From: Flavobacterium sedimenticola
Lineage (GTDB): Bacteria > Bacteroidota > Bacteroidia > Flavobacteriales > Flavobacteriaceae
Reading direction: 5' to 3'
Assembly: GCF_030053345.1 (NCBI RefSeq)
Contig: NZ_JASGBP010000001.1
Location: 682,001-746,000 of the forward strand
Length of the DNA stretch: 64,000 bases
The position numbers and the translations under genes are program-made. The first letter of the stretch is position 1; each line of letters starts with the position of its first letter. Below the pieces are notes generated by a model. That model ran no database searches, was not told the DNA's origin, and saw only the letters and a program-made list of their open reading frames with translations. Shown piece by piece: positions 52,204 to 60,558 of this stretch.

Positions 52204-53340
52204 ATGAAATTAGATAGAAAAGAAATTTTGGCTGCTTTGGAAACCATTACCATTGCAGGCGAGGGAAAGAATATGGTCGAAAGCGGTGCGGTAAAAAACG
52301 TGCTCACTTTCGGTAACGAAGTGGTCGTTGATTTAGTCATTACGACTCCGGCCATGCACATCAAAAAGCGTGCGGAAGACGATATCAAAAAACTCATCCA
52401 TGACCGATTTTCACCCGACGCTGTGGTAAAAGTCAACATCAAAGTGGAAACACCCGAGCAAAACCCAAATCAAATCAAAGGCAAAGCCATTCCGGGCATC
52501 AGCAACATTATTGCGGTAGCTTCGGGAAAAGGCGGTGTTGGGAAATCAACGGTTACCGCAAATTTGGCGGTTACTTTAGCCAAAATGGGCTTTAAAGTGG
52601 GCGTGTTAGATGCCGATATTTACGGACCAAGTATGCCGATAATGTTTGATGTGGAAAACGAAAAACCGCTTTCTGTTGAAGTCGACGGCAAATCGAAAAT
52701 GAAACCCATCGAAAGCTACGAAATCAAATTGCTTTCCATCGGTTTCTTCACGGCGCCGAGTCAGGCGGTGATTTGGCGCGGCCCTATGGCGGCCAAAGCC
52801 TTGAACCAAATGATTTTTGACGCGGCCTGGGGCGAACTCGATTTTATGTTAATCGATTTACCTCCGGGAACGGGCGATATCCACTTGTCCATCATGCAAT
52901 CCTTGCCAATCACCGGTGCTGTGGTGGTGAGTACACCGCAAGCGGTGGCTTTAGCCGATGCCAAAAAAGGCGTTTCCATGTTCCAATCCGATAGTATCAA
53001 CGTTCCCGTGTTGGGCATCATCGAAAACATGGCCTATTTTACTCCGGAAGAACTCCCGAATAACAAATATTACATCTTCGGCAAAGAAGGTGCTAAAAAC
53101 TTGGCGGCCGATTTGAATGTGCCGTTTTTGGGCGAAGTACCCTTGGTACAAAGCATCCGCGAAGCCGGAGATTACGGCCGTCCTGCGGCTTTACAAACCG
53201 CTTCGGTCATCGAAACCGTATTTGAAGAAATCACCCGAAATGTAGTACAGGAAACGGTAAACCGTAACGAAACCTTACCACCTACCGAGGCGATTAAAAT
53301 AACCACCATGGCCGGTTGTTCGGCTGTTAAAGGGAAATAA
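52204..53340 (+). CDS. Mrp/NBP35-type Fe-S cluster carrier ATPase
   Basis: 378 residues: N-terminal MIP18/DUF59-like domain (about 1-90), then the ParA/MinD-like ATPase with deviant P-loop SGKGGVGKST at 107-116, DADIYGPS (Walker A'), and DLPPGTGD. ApbC/Mrp proteins carry and deliver [4Fe-4S] clusters. The C-terminal C-x-x-C is not obvious here, only T-M-A-G-C-S-A-V-K. Precedes nifU-like and ferredoxin genes, consistent with Fe-S assembly. Confidence 0.93.
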   Translation: MKLDRKEILAALETITIAGEGKNMVESGAVKNVLTFGNEVVVDLVITTPAMHIKKRAEDDIKKLIHDRFSPDAVVKVNIKVETPEQNPNQIKGKAIPGISNIIAVASGKGGVGKSTVTANLAVTLAKMGFKVGVLDADIYGPSMPIMFDVENEKPLSVEVDGKSKMKPIESYEIKLLSIGFFTAPSQAVIWRGPMAAKALNQMIFDAAWGELDFMLIDLPPGTGDIHLSIMQSLPITGAVVVSTPQAVALADAKKGVSMFQSDSINVPVLGIIENMAYFTPEELPNNKYYIFGKEGAKNLAADLNVPFLGEVPLVQSIREAGDYGRPAALQTASVIETVFEEITRNVVQETVNRNETLPPTEAIKITTMAGCSAVKGK

Positions 53341-53342
53341 AA

Positions 53343-53481
53343 TAATGTATCAATTAAACAATGTATCAATTAAGCAATGTAACAATTAAGCAATGTAGCA
53401 ATTAAACAATTCAATTGTAACATTTATACATTGCTACATTTACACATTGCTACATTTACACATTGCTACATTTACACATTA
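53343..53481. repeat. Two-armed octamer array (CAATnnAn class), W13
   Basis: Left arm: four 16-bp pairs of octamers (CAATGTAT CAATTAAA, CAATGTAA CAATTAAG, CAATGTAG CAATTAAA...). Right arm: CATTGCTA CATTTACA three times from 53429 with exact 16-bp period. The arms share the complementary core ATTGCTACATT. It fills the spacer from 2 bp after the Mrp stop to 5 bp before the nifU-like ATG. Confidence 0.9.
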
Positions 53482-53486
53482 ATACT

Positions 53487-53726
53487 ATGACAAACGAAGA
53501 ATTAATAGGCAATATCGAAAAGGCACTCGACGAAATCAGACCGTTTCTCAACTCCGATGGCGGTGACATCAGTTTGGTTTCCGTAGAAGACCAAAAACAC
53601 GTTAAAGTACGTCTTCAGGGGGCTTGCACGTCGTGCAGTTTGAGTATTAGTACCATGAAAGCCGGTGTCGAAACCACCATCAAGAAATACGCGCCGCAAA
53701 TCGAAACCGTAGAAAACGTAGCCTAA
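53487..53726 (+). CDS. NifU-like C-terminal domain protein (NfuA-type)
   Basis: 79 residues from the ATG at 53487 (the upstream frame runs into array W13). Single Nfu domain with the cluster-binding GACTSCSLS motif, C47-x-x-C50. Such proteins bridge a [4Fe-4S] cluster as a dimer and pass it to target enzymes. Same strand as the Mrp ATPase and the ferredoxin/reductase pair. Confidence 0.93.
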   Translation: MTNEELIGNIEKALDEIRPFLNSDGGDISLVSVEDQKHVKVRLQGACTSCSLSISTMKAGVETTIKKYAPQIETVENVA

Positions 53727-53750
53727 CAAGAGCTTTTGTCGTTTTTCGGA

Positions 53751-53833
53751 GTAGGGCGTTCCCTCGTTTTTTTAAACGAGGTCGGGCTTTTCGCAAGTAC
53801 GTGGTACTTTGCTTCAATCCCTAACGCTAATGC
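53751..53833 (-). repeat. Dispersed imperfect-palindromic element, variant copy F
   Basis: On the minus strand: GCGTTAGGGATTGAAGC, stem AGTACCACGTACTT, GCGAAAAGCCCGACCTCGTTT and an A/T-rich stem (CTCGTTT / AAACGAG), then GGAACGCCCTAC. It shares GAAGC-AAGTACC-GTACT with copy A, but the left end is TTAGGGAT instead of TAGCCCGAT. Confidence 0.7.
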
Positions 53834-53874
53834 GTTTTATATGACAAAAATCATAAAATAAAAGTTCGGGTTTA

Positions 53875-53918
53875 AAGACCTTAGCGCCTTTGAATCTCAG
53901 AACCTCAGAATCTCAAAG
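53875..53918. repeat. Degenerate octamer array (CCTTAGnn class), W14
   Basis: CCTTAGCG, CCTTTGAA, TCTCAGAA, CCTCAGAA, TCTCAAAG. It ends 1 bp before the ATG of the ferredoxin reductase gene. Same class as W1 and W5. Confidence 0.8.
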
Positions 53919-53919
53919 C

Positions 53920-54978
53920 ATGATAGAAACAGATATACTCATTATCGGAGCCGGACCCACAGGTTTGTTTGCTGTTTTTGAAGCCGGTTTATTAAAATTA
54001 AAATGCCACATCATAGACGCCTTGCCGCAACCCGGCGGACAATTAGCCGAATTGTATCCCAAAAAACCCATCTACGATATTCCCGGTTATCCCGAAGTAT
54101 TGGCCGGGGATTTGGTGAATAACTTGATGGAACAAATCAAGCAATTCCAACCCGGATTTACCCTAGGAGAAACGGCTGAAACTATAGAAAAACTAGAAGA
54201 CGGTAGTTTTATTGTAACTACTAACGAAGGAACCCAACACCACGCAAAGGCTATTGCTATTGCCGGAGGCTTAGGGACTTTCGAACCGAGAAAACCAATC
54301 TTGAAAGACTTGGAATTTTATGAAAAGGAAAATCGCGGGGTAGACTATTTTATCAAAGATCCCGAAAAATACAGAGGAAAAAACATTGTCATCTCCGGAG
54401 GTGGTGATTCGGCCTTGGATTGGAGTATTTTCCTTTCCGATGTAGCGGCTTCGGTGACTTTAGTTCACCGTCGAAATGAATTCCGCGGGGCACTGGATTC
54501 TGTAGAAAAAGTACAGGAACTTAAATCGGAAGGAAAAATTAAATTAATTACACCGGCTGAAGTTGTAGGCTTTAAGGGTTCCGAGCGAATCGAATCGGTA
54601 GACATTGAAGTCAACGGTGCTCGTATGAACGTGCCAACCGATTATTTTATTCCGCTTTTCGGATTAACCCCAAAATTAGGGCCTATCGCCAACTGGGGAT
54701 TGGAAATCGAGAAAAATGCGATTAAAGTCAACAATGCGCTCGACTACCAAACCAACATCGACGGGATTTACGCCATAGGCGATGTCAATATTTATCCGGG
54801 AAAACTGAAACTTATTTTATGCGGCTTCCACGAGGCGACGCTAATGTGTCAAAGTGTGTATAACCGCTTGAATCCGGGCAAACGATACGTTCTGAAATAT
54901 ACTACGGTTTCGGGTGTTGACGGTTTCGACGGCACGCGCAAAGAAGCGGAAAAAGCGGTAGTAAAATCAATCAACTAA
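53920..54978 (+). CDS. Ferredoxin-NADP+ reductase, thioredoxin-reductase-like type
   Basis: 352 residues from the ATG at 53920; an upstream TTG at 53890 lies inside array W14. FAD-binding GAGPTG at 10-15 and NAD(P)-binding GGGDSALDW; no CxxC redox pair, matching the TrxR-like FNR of Bacteroidetes/Chlorobi. Moves electrons between NADPH and ferredoxin. The stop shares one base with the start of the 2Fe-2S ferredoxin gene, its likely partner. Confidence 0.93.
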   Translation: MIETDILIIGAGPTGLFAVFEAGLLKLKCHIIDALPQPGGQLAELYPKKPIYDIPGYPEVLAGDLVNNLMEQIKQFQPGFTLGETAETIEKLEDGSFIVTTNEGTQHHAKAIAIAGGLGTFEPRKPILKDLEFYEKENRGVDYFIKDPEKYRGKNIVISGGGDSALDWSIFLSDVAASVTLVHRRNEFRGALDSVEKVQELKSEGKIKLITPAEVVGFKGSERIESVDIEVNGARMNVPTDYFIPLFGLTPKLGPIANWGLEIEKNAIKVNNALDYQTNIDGIYAIGDVNIYPGKLKLILCGFHEATLMCQSVYNRLNPGKRYVLKYTTVSGVDGFDGTRKEAEKAVVKSIN

Positions 54979-55310
54979 TGGCTCAGGATATCACTATTAC
55001 AATCACCGATCGCGATGGCATTACGCACGAAGTGCAAGCGCCGACCGATATGAATATGAATATCATGGAGTTGGTTCGCTCTTATGAATTGGCTCCCGAG
55101 GGCACTATTGGCATTTGCGGCGGGATGGCCATGTGCGCTTCTTGCCAATGTTATGTGTTGAATGACATCCCGCTACCTGATAAAAGTCCGGATGAAGAAG
55201 CCATGCTATGGGAAGCTTTTAATGTTAAAGAAAACAGCCGTTTGGGTTGTCAGCTTCATATTACGGAAGAAATGGACGGACTCGAAATTGAATTGGCTCC
55301 GGAAGCGTAG
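54978..55310 (+). CDS. 2Fe-2S ferredoxin, adrenodoxin type
   Basis: 110 residues. Ligand cysteines C47, C53, C56 and C91 (C-x5-C-x2-C...C) in CGGMAMCASCQC, matching the adrenodoxin/Fdx group. Start overlaps the reductase stop (TAATG), so the electron-transfer pair is translationally coupled. The stop is followed with no gap by the convergent GDSL gene stop. Confidence 0.94.
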   Translation: MAQDITITITDRDGITHEVQAPTDMNMNIMELVRSYELAPEGTIGICGGMAMCASCQCYVLNDIPLPDKSPDEEAMLWEAFNVKENSRLGCQLHITEEMDGLEIELAPEA

Positions 55311-56009
55311 TTACAAACCCAATGTCATTTTTGCCACAGGCAAAATCCGCTCCACAAATTGAGTATAAGCCATTGTAGAAGGATGCAAACCATCGGTTGC
55401 CACCAATTCGGGGTCTAATAATCCCATTTGGGTGATATCGGTAATATACACAAACGAAATCCCATTGCTTTCACAATATGCTTGTGCAAAAGTATTGTAT
55501 TGTTGCACACCATTGGAAATGGTGGTAGAGCCTTGGCCAAAGGGAGTATACGCATAATCGGGAATCGAAACTACAATCAGATTTTTTTTGTCACCACCGG
55601 CTTTGGCTATGGCAGTATTTACCAACTCCGGAAATTCCTGTTCGTAAAGACTGAATGGTTTATTTTGGTATTGATTGTTCACCCCAATAAGCAACGTGAC
55701 TAAGTTATAATCGTTTGGTAAATTTTCGTTGGCAATAGCCGTTTTCAAGTTGGTAGTGGTCCAGCCGGTTTGCGCAATCAGTGTAATGGCAAACGTATCC
55801 GTTTCATTCAAATACGGGGCAAGACTGTCTTTTAACTGTTCCGGGAATCGGCAATCAGTACAAACGCTTTGGCCATAGGTATAGCTGTCGCCTAAGGCCA
55901 AATACTTAAATAATCGGGGAGCCGGAGGTGTGGTTTCTTTATCTTCGGAACAACTCTGTACACCCAAAGCCAAACCAAAAACTACAAGTATTTTAAAAAA
56001 GAATTTCAT
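55311..56009 (-). CDS. SGNH/GDSL-family hydrolase lipoprotein
   Basis: 232 residues. Lipobox GVQSC, Cys20. Block I LALGDSYTYGQ with the nucleophile Ser, block III G-V-N-N-Q-Y, and block V DGLHPS with the catalytic D-x-x-H. Cleaves esters or acetyl groups at the outer membrane or periplasm; substrate unknown. ATG start. Stops immediately adjacent to the ferredoxin stop (convergent). Confidence 0.9.
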   Translation of the reverse strand: MKFFFKILVVFGLALGVQSCSEDKETTPPAPRLFKYLALGDSYTYGQSVCTDCRFPEQLKDSLAPYLNETDTFAITLIAQTGWTTTNLKTAIANENLPNDYNLVTLLIGVNNQYQNKPFSLYEQEFPELVNTAIAKAGGDKKNLIVVSIPDYAYTPFGQGSTTISNGVQQYNTFAQAYCESNGISFVYITDITQMGLLDPELVATDGLHPSTMAYTQFVERILPVAKMTLGL

Positions 56010-56037
56010 AACCGAATCTTTGGTTTAACGTTTGTTT

Positions 56038-56820
56038 TTAAGCAAGTTCCAAACGGGCTTCAATTTTTTCTTCAATCGCATCCCAAAGTCCGATTCGTTT
56101 TTCCAAAGCCAAAACCGATACTTCTTCTACTTCTTTCCATTTTTGCGCATCGTCTTGGCAAAGTTCATGAATCATTTGCATCGCCATCGGCCCGTGTTCG
56201 TCGGCATCCAATTCGATATGTCTTTCGAAGTAGTAAATCAATTTGGATAAATCCACATCCGGGAAGTTTTGCTGGAAATTTTTCAGGATTTCGGTAAACA
56301 TAGTCGGAATCAAATCTTCGCGCCCAAAGGTAAACGCGGCCGCAATTTTATGCACTTTACTTTCTTCAATTACTCGGAAAGTAAAATCGAGAAACGCCTT
56401 AACATTCTCATGCAAATCACTTTGTTTGATGGCAATGAATACGTTTTTGGTATCGACTACATTCTTCAAAAAGGCTTTCAGTTCATCCGTTGAAGCACCG
56501 CAACTTTGCATGGCTTCGACATACATTTCAAAGTGACTCAAACGCTTTCCGTCTAAAGTTAAATCGCTTTCCTCAGCCAATACAATTTCGTTGATTAAAT
56601 AACGGGTTTCCGGATTTTCTGAGGCAAACCAAGGTGTTGTAGTGCAAGTCAGTTTGTTTTGCAAGGCTTTTAGGAGCGACATAAAGTCCCAAACCGCATA
56701 CACGTGGCATTCTAAAAACTGACGCAAGTCGTCGATGGTTTTTACTTTTTCATATAAAGGATGTTGTAATAAAGTATCTTTTTGCGGTTGGATAGTTTGA
56801 TTGATGGTGGAGATCGTCAT
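56038..56820 (-). CDS. DUF3050 family protein (heme-oxygenase-like fold)
   Basis: 260 residues, all-helical, no signal peptide. The motif H-V-Y-A-V-W-D-F-M-S-L-L-K near residue 40, the central D-E-H region, and Y-F-E-R-H-I-E-L-D-A-D-E-H-G match DUF3050, a family with a predicted heme-oxygenase-like/TenA-like helical fold. The H and E residues suggest metal binding. Function unknown. Confidence 0.82.
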   Translation of the reverse strand: MTISTINQTIQPQKDTLLQHPLYEKVKTIDDLRQFLECHVYAVWDFMSLLKALQNKLTCTTTPWFASENPETRYLINEIVLAEESDLTLDGKRLSHFEMYVEAMQSCGASTDELKAFLKNVVDTKNVFIAIKQSDLHENVKAFLDFTFRVIEESKVHKIAAAFTFGREDLIPTMFTEILKNFQQNFPDVDLSKLIYYFERHIELDADEHGPMAMQMIHELCQDDAQKWKEVEEVSVLALEKRIGLWDAIEEKIEARLELA

Positions 56821-56876
56821 AGCTTTTTTGGTATTTACGTTCTATAAACCCATGTGGATTTATATGAACAAAAATA

Positions 56877-56906
56877 AAAATGCTTCCCGTAACAGAGAAG
56901 CATTTT
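56877..56906 (-). terminator. Terminator of acyl-CoA dehydrogenase gene
   Basis: AAAATGCTTC / GAAGCATTTT, 10-bp stem with an AT-rich tail on the minus strand, 28 bp past the stop. Confidence 0.85.
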
Positions 56907-56934
56907 GTATCAATTTTATTGATTGTTTAATATT

Positions 56935-58113
56935 TTATTTAAAGGCCGGCATACCGGTAATATCGGCTCCCGTAATCAACAAGTGAATGTCGTGCGTACC
57001 TTCGTACGTGATTACGCTTTCTAAGTTCATACTGTGACGCATAATCGAGTATTCACCGGTGATTCCCATGCCGCCCAAGATTTGACGGGCTTCACGCGCA
57101 ATGTTAATCGCCATATCTACGTTGTTTCTTTTCGCCATCGAAATTTGAGCTGTGGTTGCTTTTCCTTCATTTCTTAAAACACCTAATCGCCAAGTCAACA
57201 ATTGTGCTTTGGTGATTTCGGTAATCATTTCGGCTAATTTCTTTTGCTGTAATTGGGTAGCGGCAATCGGTTTGTCAAATTGGATTCTTTCTTTGGCATA
57301 ACGCAAAGCGGTATCATAGCAATCCATAGCCGCACCAATAGCGCCCCAAGCAATACCGTAACGCGCCGAATCCAAACACATCATCGGTGCGCCAAGACCT
57401 GATTTGCCCGGCAATAAGTTTTCTTTAGGTACTTTTACATTGTCAAAAATCAATTCGCCGGTAGCGGAGGCACGCAACGACCATTTGTTATGTGTTTCCG
57501 GTGTCGTAAAGCCTTCCATACCGCGCTCCACGATTAGACCGTGAATTCTGCCTGATTCGTCTTTCGCCCAAACCACGGCAATGTCGGCAAACGGTGCGTT
57601 CGAAATCCACATTTTGGCTCCGTTCAACAAATAATGGTCGCCCATATCTTTGAAGTTGGTCACCATACCACTCGGATTCGAACCGTAATCCGGTTCCGTT
57701 AATCCGAAACAACCCATGAATTCTCCGGTGGCTAATTTCGGCAAGTATTTCATACGCTGCTCTTCGGTGCCGAATTTCCAAATCGGATACATCACCAAAG
57801 ACGATTGTACCGATGAGGTGGAACGCACACCCGAGTCGCCTCTTTCAATTTCCTGCATAATCAAACCATACGAAATTTGGTCTAATCCGGCACCGCCGTA
57901 TTCCTCGGGAATATACGGACCAAAGCCGCCAATTTCTCCTAACCCTTTGATGATTTGTTTAGGGAATTCCGCACGTTGGGCATAGTCTTCAATGATAGGC
58001 GACACTTCGCGCTTCACCCACGCACGTGCCGAATCGCGCACTAATTTGTGCTCTTCCGTTAATAAATCATCTAGTAAATAGTAATCCGGAGCTTGAAATA
58101 AATCGGGTTTCAT
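56935..58113 (-). CDS. Acyl-CoA dehydrogenase, glutaryl-CoA dehydrogenase-like
   Basis: 392 residues. FAD-dependent ACAD with FGLTEPDYGSNPSGM and W-I-S-N-A-P-F-A (FAD binding), and the catalytic Glu in VITYEGTHDIHLL, the placement and YEGTHDIH wording typical of glutaryl-CoA dehydrogenase. Converts glutaryl-CoA to crotonyl-CoA in lysine/tryptophan breakdown; a saccharopine dehydrogenase-like gene elsewhere in the window would fit lysine catabolism. ATG start. Confidence 0.9.
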   Translation of the reverse strand: MKPDLFQAPDYYLLDDLLTEEHKLVRDSARAWVKREVSPIIEDYAQRAEFPKQIIKGLGEIGGFGPYIPEEYGGAGLDQISYGLIMQEIERGDSGVRSTSSVQSSLVMYPIWKFGTEEQRMKYLPKLATGEFMGCFGLTEPDYGSNPSGMVTNFKDMGDHYLLNGAKMWISNAPFADIAVVWAKDESGRIHGLIVERGMEGFTTPETHNKWSLRASATGELIFDNVKVPKENLLPGKSGLGAPMMCLDSARYGIAWGAIGAAMDCYDTALRYAKERIQFDKPIAATQLQQKKLAEMITEITKAQLLTWRLGVLRNEGKATTAQISMAKRNNVDMAINIAREARQILGGMGITGEYSIMRHSMNLESVITYEGTHDIHLLITGADITGMPAFK

Positions 58114-58196
58114 AGTGTATAATTTGGTTTACGAAAACGTTTGCAAAGCTACACAATCTAAGTTAAAATCTCAATCAACAAGTGTTATAATTTTTT

Positions 58197-58276
58197 GAAG
58201 CTTTTTCCGGCTTTACACTGCAATCTTTCCCTTTTTTATCAAAAAGGAAAAGGATTTTCGTTGCAATCCGGGCTAG
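58197..58276 (-). repeat. Dispersed imperfect-palindromic element, copy G
   Basis: On the minus strand: TAGCCCGGATTGCAACG, then a long stem (AATCCTTTTCCTTTTTG / AAAAGGGAAAGATTG), GTAAAGCCGGAAAAAGCTTC. The AGCCC-GGATTGCA left end and GCCGGAAA-AGCT right end match the short form seen at copy H. Confidence 0.8.
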
Positions 58277-58292
58277 GGCAGTGGGCTTGCAT

Positions 58293-59027
58293 TCAACGCT
58301 CTAGTTTTCGGAAGGCTTCGTTTTTTTCAAACAAAAAATCGGCCATTTCCAATACATCTTGGCGTTCGGCTAAAGCAGCCGCTCGGACATCGGCTTCGCA
58401 ATAGGCAATAAATAAATCTATTTCTTCCGGTTTTAATTTGAGGGTATTCAGGTAAAAATTACGATCGTAATGACTGCTCAGAAAGTCTTTAAAATTGGGC
58501 GGAAGAACGGCTTTTTCAAGCTTTTCTTTGTCTTTGATTTTGAACCAATTGGCTATGCCTTTAAACATCCGCACAAAGTCGACACCGTTTTCAATCGTCC
58601 CGTCGTATACATTAACTACTTTTAGCGCTTGGCTTTGTTTGCTCAGTTTTATAGCATCGATATCGGCTTGGGAGATTTGGACTTTTAAACGTGACTTGTT
58701 TACAATCTCAACATCTTCCAGGGCTATGGGTTTCTTTTCAATGGTAATGGTCAATTGGTTTTGATTGAAGTGTGTTTCGGTAATTTTGAGTTTGAAATCA
58801 ATGTATTCTTTAGAAAGGATATACAATTCATCGCCTACAGCAACGCCAATACTAAAATGCCCTTGAGGGTCTGTAGTGGTACTTTTTTTTGAAGTCAAGT
58901 TGACAAGGTCGATGTTGGCAATGCCTCTCCCTTCACAAACTATTTTTCCGCTTAGCACTTTTTCGTTTTGGGCTAAACAAAAGTTTGTCGTAAAGAACAA
59001 AAAGGTAAAGAGTAGCGTTGGTTTCAA
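58293..59027 (-). CDS. Exported protein with carboxypeptidase-like regulatory domain
   Basis: 244 residues with signal peptide (1-19, ending C-L-A-Q), a carboxypeptidase-D regulatory beta-sandwich (about 20-90: K-I-V-C-E-G-R-G-I-A-N-I-D-L-V), and a helical C-terminal half without recognised domain. The start is TTG at 59027; no ATG precedes the signal peptide. Function unknown. Confidence 0.7.
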   Translation of the reverse strand: MKPTLLFTFLFFTTNFCLAQNEKVLSGKIVCEGRGIANIDLVNLTSKKSTTTDPQGHFSIGVAVGDELYILSKEYIDFKLKITETHFNQNQLTITIEKKPIALEDVEIVNKSRLKVQISQADIDAIKLSKQSQALKVVNVYDGTIENGVDFVRMFKGIANWFKIKDKEKLEKAVLPPNFKDFLSSHYDRNFYLNTLKLKPEEIDLFIAYCEADVRAAALAERQDVLEMADFLFEKNEAFRKLER

Positions 59028-59125
59028 TAATCAGACTTTAAAGATGGAACCTCTAAAGTACAGTTTTCGTTTTCGCTTAGTGATAAAGTGGTGTTAATTA
59101 AGATTTTTTTACCACTTGGCGGATA

Positions 59126-59842
59126 TTACATTTTCAAGTAAAAATCTTGGGTCAACGCCATGTATTCGGCGGTGTATTGGTGTCTGGCGGTTTCAATGAC
59201 CAATTCGTCGATAGGGAAATCGGTGGTTTCGGTCAACGAAAAAGCCATCAAACTTCTTTTGATTTCAGAGGTAGGCGTGCCTTTCACACGGGTAATTTGG
59301 AGCGGAAACAAATCGCATGCTTGGGCCAACGCCATCAGTCTGTCTTCCTCTTTGTAGGGAACAATTATGGCCAAAACCCCTTTTTCAGAAAGCAGCACGG
59401 AAGCGGCTTCCACCAAATCCTCAAAAGGCAAAGCGTCTTGAAAACGCGCTAAGTCACGGGATTCGTTTTCGGTTTTGTAATCTTCGCTGTAAAACGGCGG
59501 ATTGGAAACAATCAAGTCGTACTCCTCGTCTTCCAAATCGTCCATAAAATCATCGAGCGAGGCGTGAAAACAAAACAAACGGTCGTTCCAAGGCGAGTTT
59601 TCAAAATTGTCCACGCATTGTTCAAAGGCGTTTTCGTCTATTTCTATGGCGTCAATTTGTTCAGCATGACTTCTTTGAGCCAACATTAACGCGATGAGTC
59701 CGGTTCCGGCGCCAATATCCAATACCGAAAACGGGCGGTGGTCAATAGGAGCCCAAGCGCCAAGCAGAACGCCGTCGGTGCCGACTTTCATGGCACATCG
59801 GTCTTGTTGGATGGCAAATTGTTTGAATTGGAATGTAGACAT
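59126..59842 (-). CDS. trmN6: tRNA1(Val) (adenine(37)-N6)-methyltransferase
   Basis: 238 residues. Class I SAM methyltransferase with motif I VLDIGAGTGLIALMLA and the adenine-N6 catalytic motif NPPFY. The YfiC/TrmN6 group methylates A37 of tRNA-Val. No signal peptide. ATG start. The symbol follows the E. coli homologue. Confidence 0.88.
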   Translation of the reverse strand: MSTFQFKQFAIQQDRCAMKVGTDGVLLGAWAPIDHRPFSVLDIGAGTGLIALMLAQRSHAEQIDAIEIDENAFEQCVDNFENSPWNDRLFCFHASLDDFMDDLEDEEYDLIVSNPPFYSEDYKTENESRDLARFQDALPFEDLVEAASVLLSEKGVLAIIVPYKEEDRLMALAQACDLFPLQITRVKGTPTSEIKRSLMAFSLTETTDFPIDELVIETARHQYTAEYMALTQDFYLKM

Positions 59843-59968
59843 TTGAAATTAAAAGGAATTTGATATTAAGAGGAGAATGTCCGGTGGACATTCGGTTTTA
59901 TTCCAGTGGGCTTCAGGTATTTTTAATGGTGTTTTTTACTCACAAACAGGAATCAGAACTCAAACCCC

Positions 59969-60021
59969 TAGCCCCGATTGCAGCTGGCTACCATGTAGCG
60001 CGAAAAGCGGGAAACAGCTCC
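59969..60021 (+). repeat. Dispersed imperfect-palindromic element, short copy H
   Basis: TAGCCCCGATTGCAGC, stem TGGCTAC-CAT-GTAGC, GCGAAAAGCGGGAAACAGCTCC. The most compact copy. Its right end abuts the rimM stop codon. Confidence 0.85.
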
Positions 60022-60545
60022 TAAAGATACATTTCAATTAAGCCTTCCGGTAAGTCCATAATGACTTTTTTGTTTTCCCTGTCGATTTTTACCAGGAACT
60101 GGTCAATCATTGGGACTAATATTTCTACAGAACCGTTTACCACTTCGAATAAAGGTTGTGCTGTAGTGTCGTTGATGGAGGCTATTTTTCCGAAAACCCC
60201 GAGGCGCTTGTCCTCAATTTCAAAGCCAATCACTTCGTGGAAATAGAATTTGTTGCCTTCGAGTTTAGGGAGCATCTTTAAAGGCAGGTAGATTTCACAG
60301 CCAATGAGTTTGTCGGCTTCTTCTTCGGTGTCGACATCTTCAAATTTTACCCGCAAAAAATCGTTCTTGTGTAAGGCGCTGTGTTCAATAAAAAATGGAA
60401 CCAGATCTTTGTGGTATTCCACAAATACTGATTCCATATTTTCATATAATTCGGGTTCGTCGGTATCTAAATAGACTAAGACTTCTCCCTTGAAACTAAA
60501 TTTTTTGGCAATTTTACCTAAATAGAAACACTCTTTTTTACGCAT
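60021..60545 (-). CDS. rimM: 16S rRNA processing protein RimM
   Basis: 174 residues: N-terminal RimM barrel (about 1-85; C-F-Y-L-G-K-I-A-K-K-F-S-F-K-G-E-V-L) and PRC-barrel (about 95-174). Assists 30S head maturation and binds S19. It lies 13 bp downstream of rpsP in the common rpsP-rimM order. Confidence 0.95.
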   Translation of the reverse strand: MRKKECFYLGKIAKKFSFKGEVLVYLDTDEPELYENMESVFVEYHKDLVPFFIEHSALHKNDFLRVKFEDVDTEEEADKLIGCEIYLPLKMLPKLEGNKFYFHEVIGFEIEDKRLGVFGKIASINDTTAQPLFEVVNGSVEILVPMIDQFLVKIDRENKKVIMDLPEGLIEMYL

Positions 60546-60558
60546 TTGCCTAAATAGA

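Noticed and set aside
53343-53481. CRISPR-like array
   Set aside because: The 16-bp period has no spacers and the two halves are inverse complements, which does not fit CRISPR.
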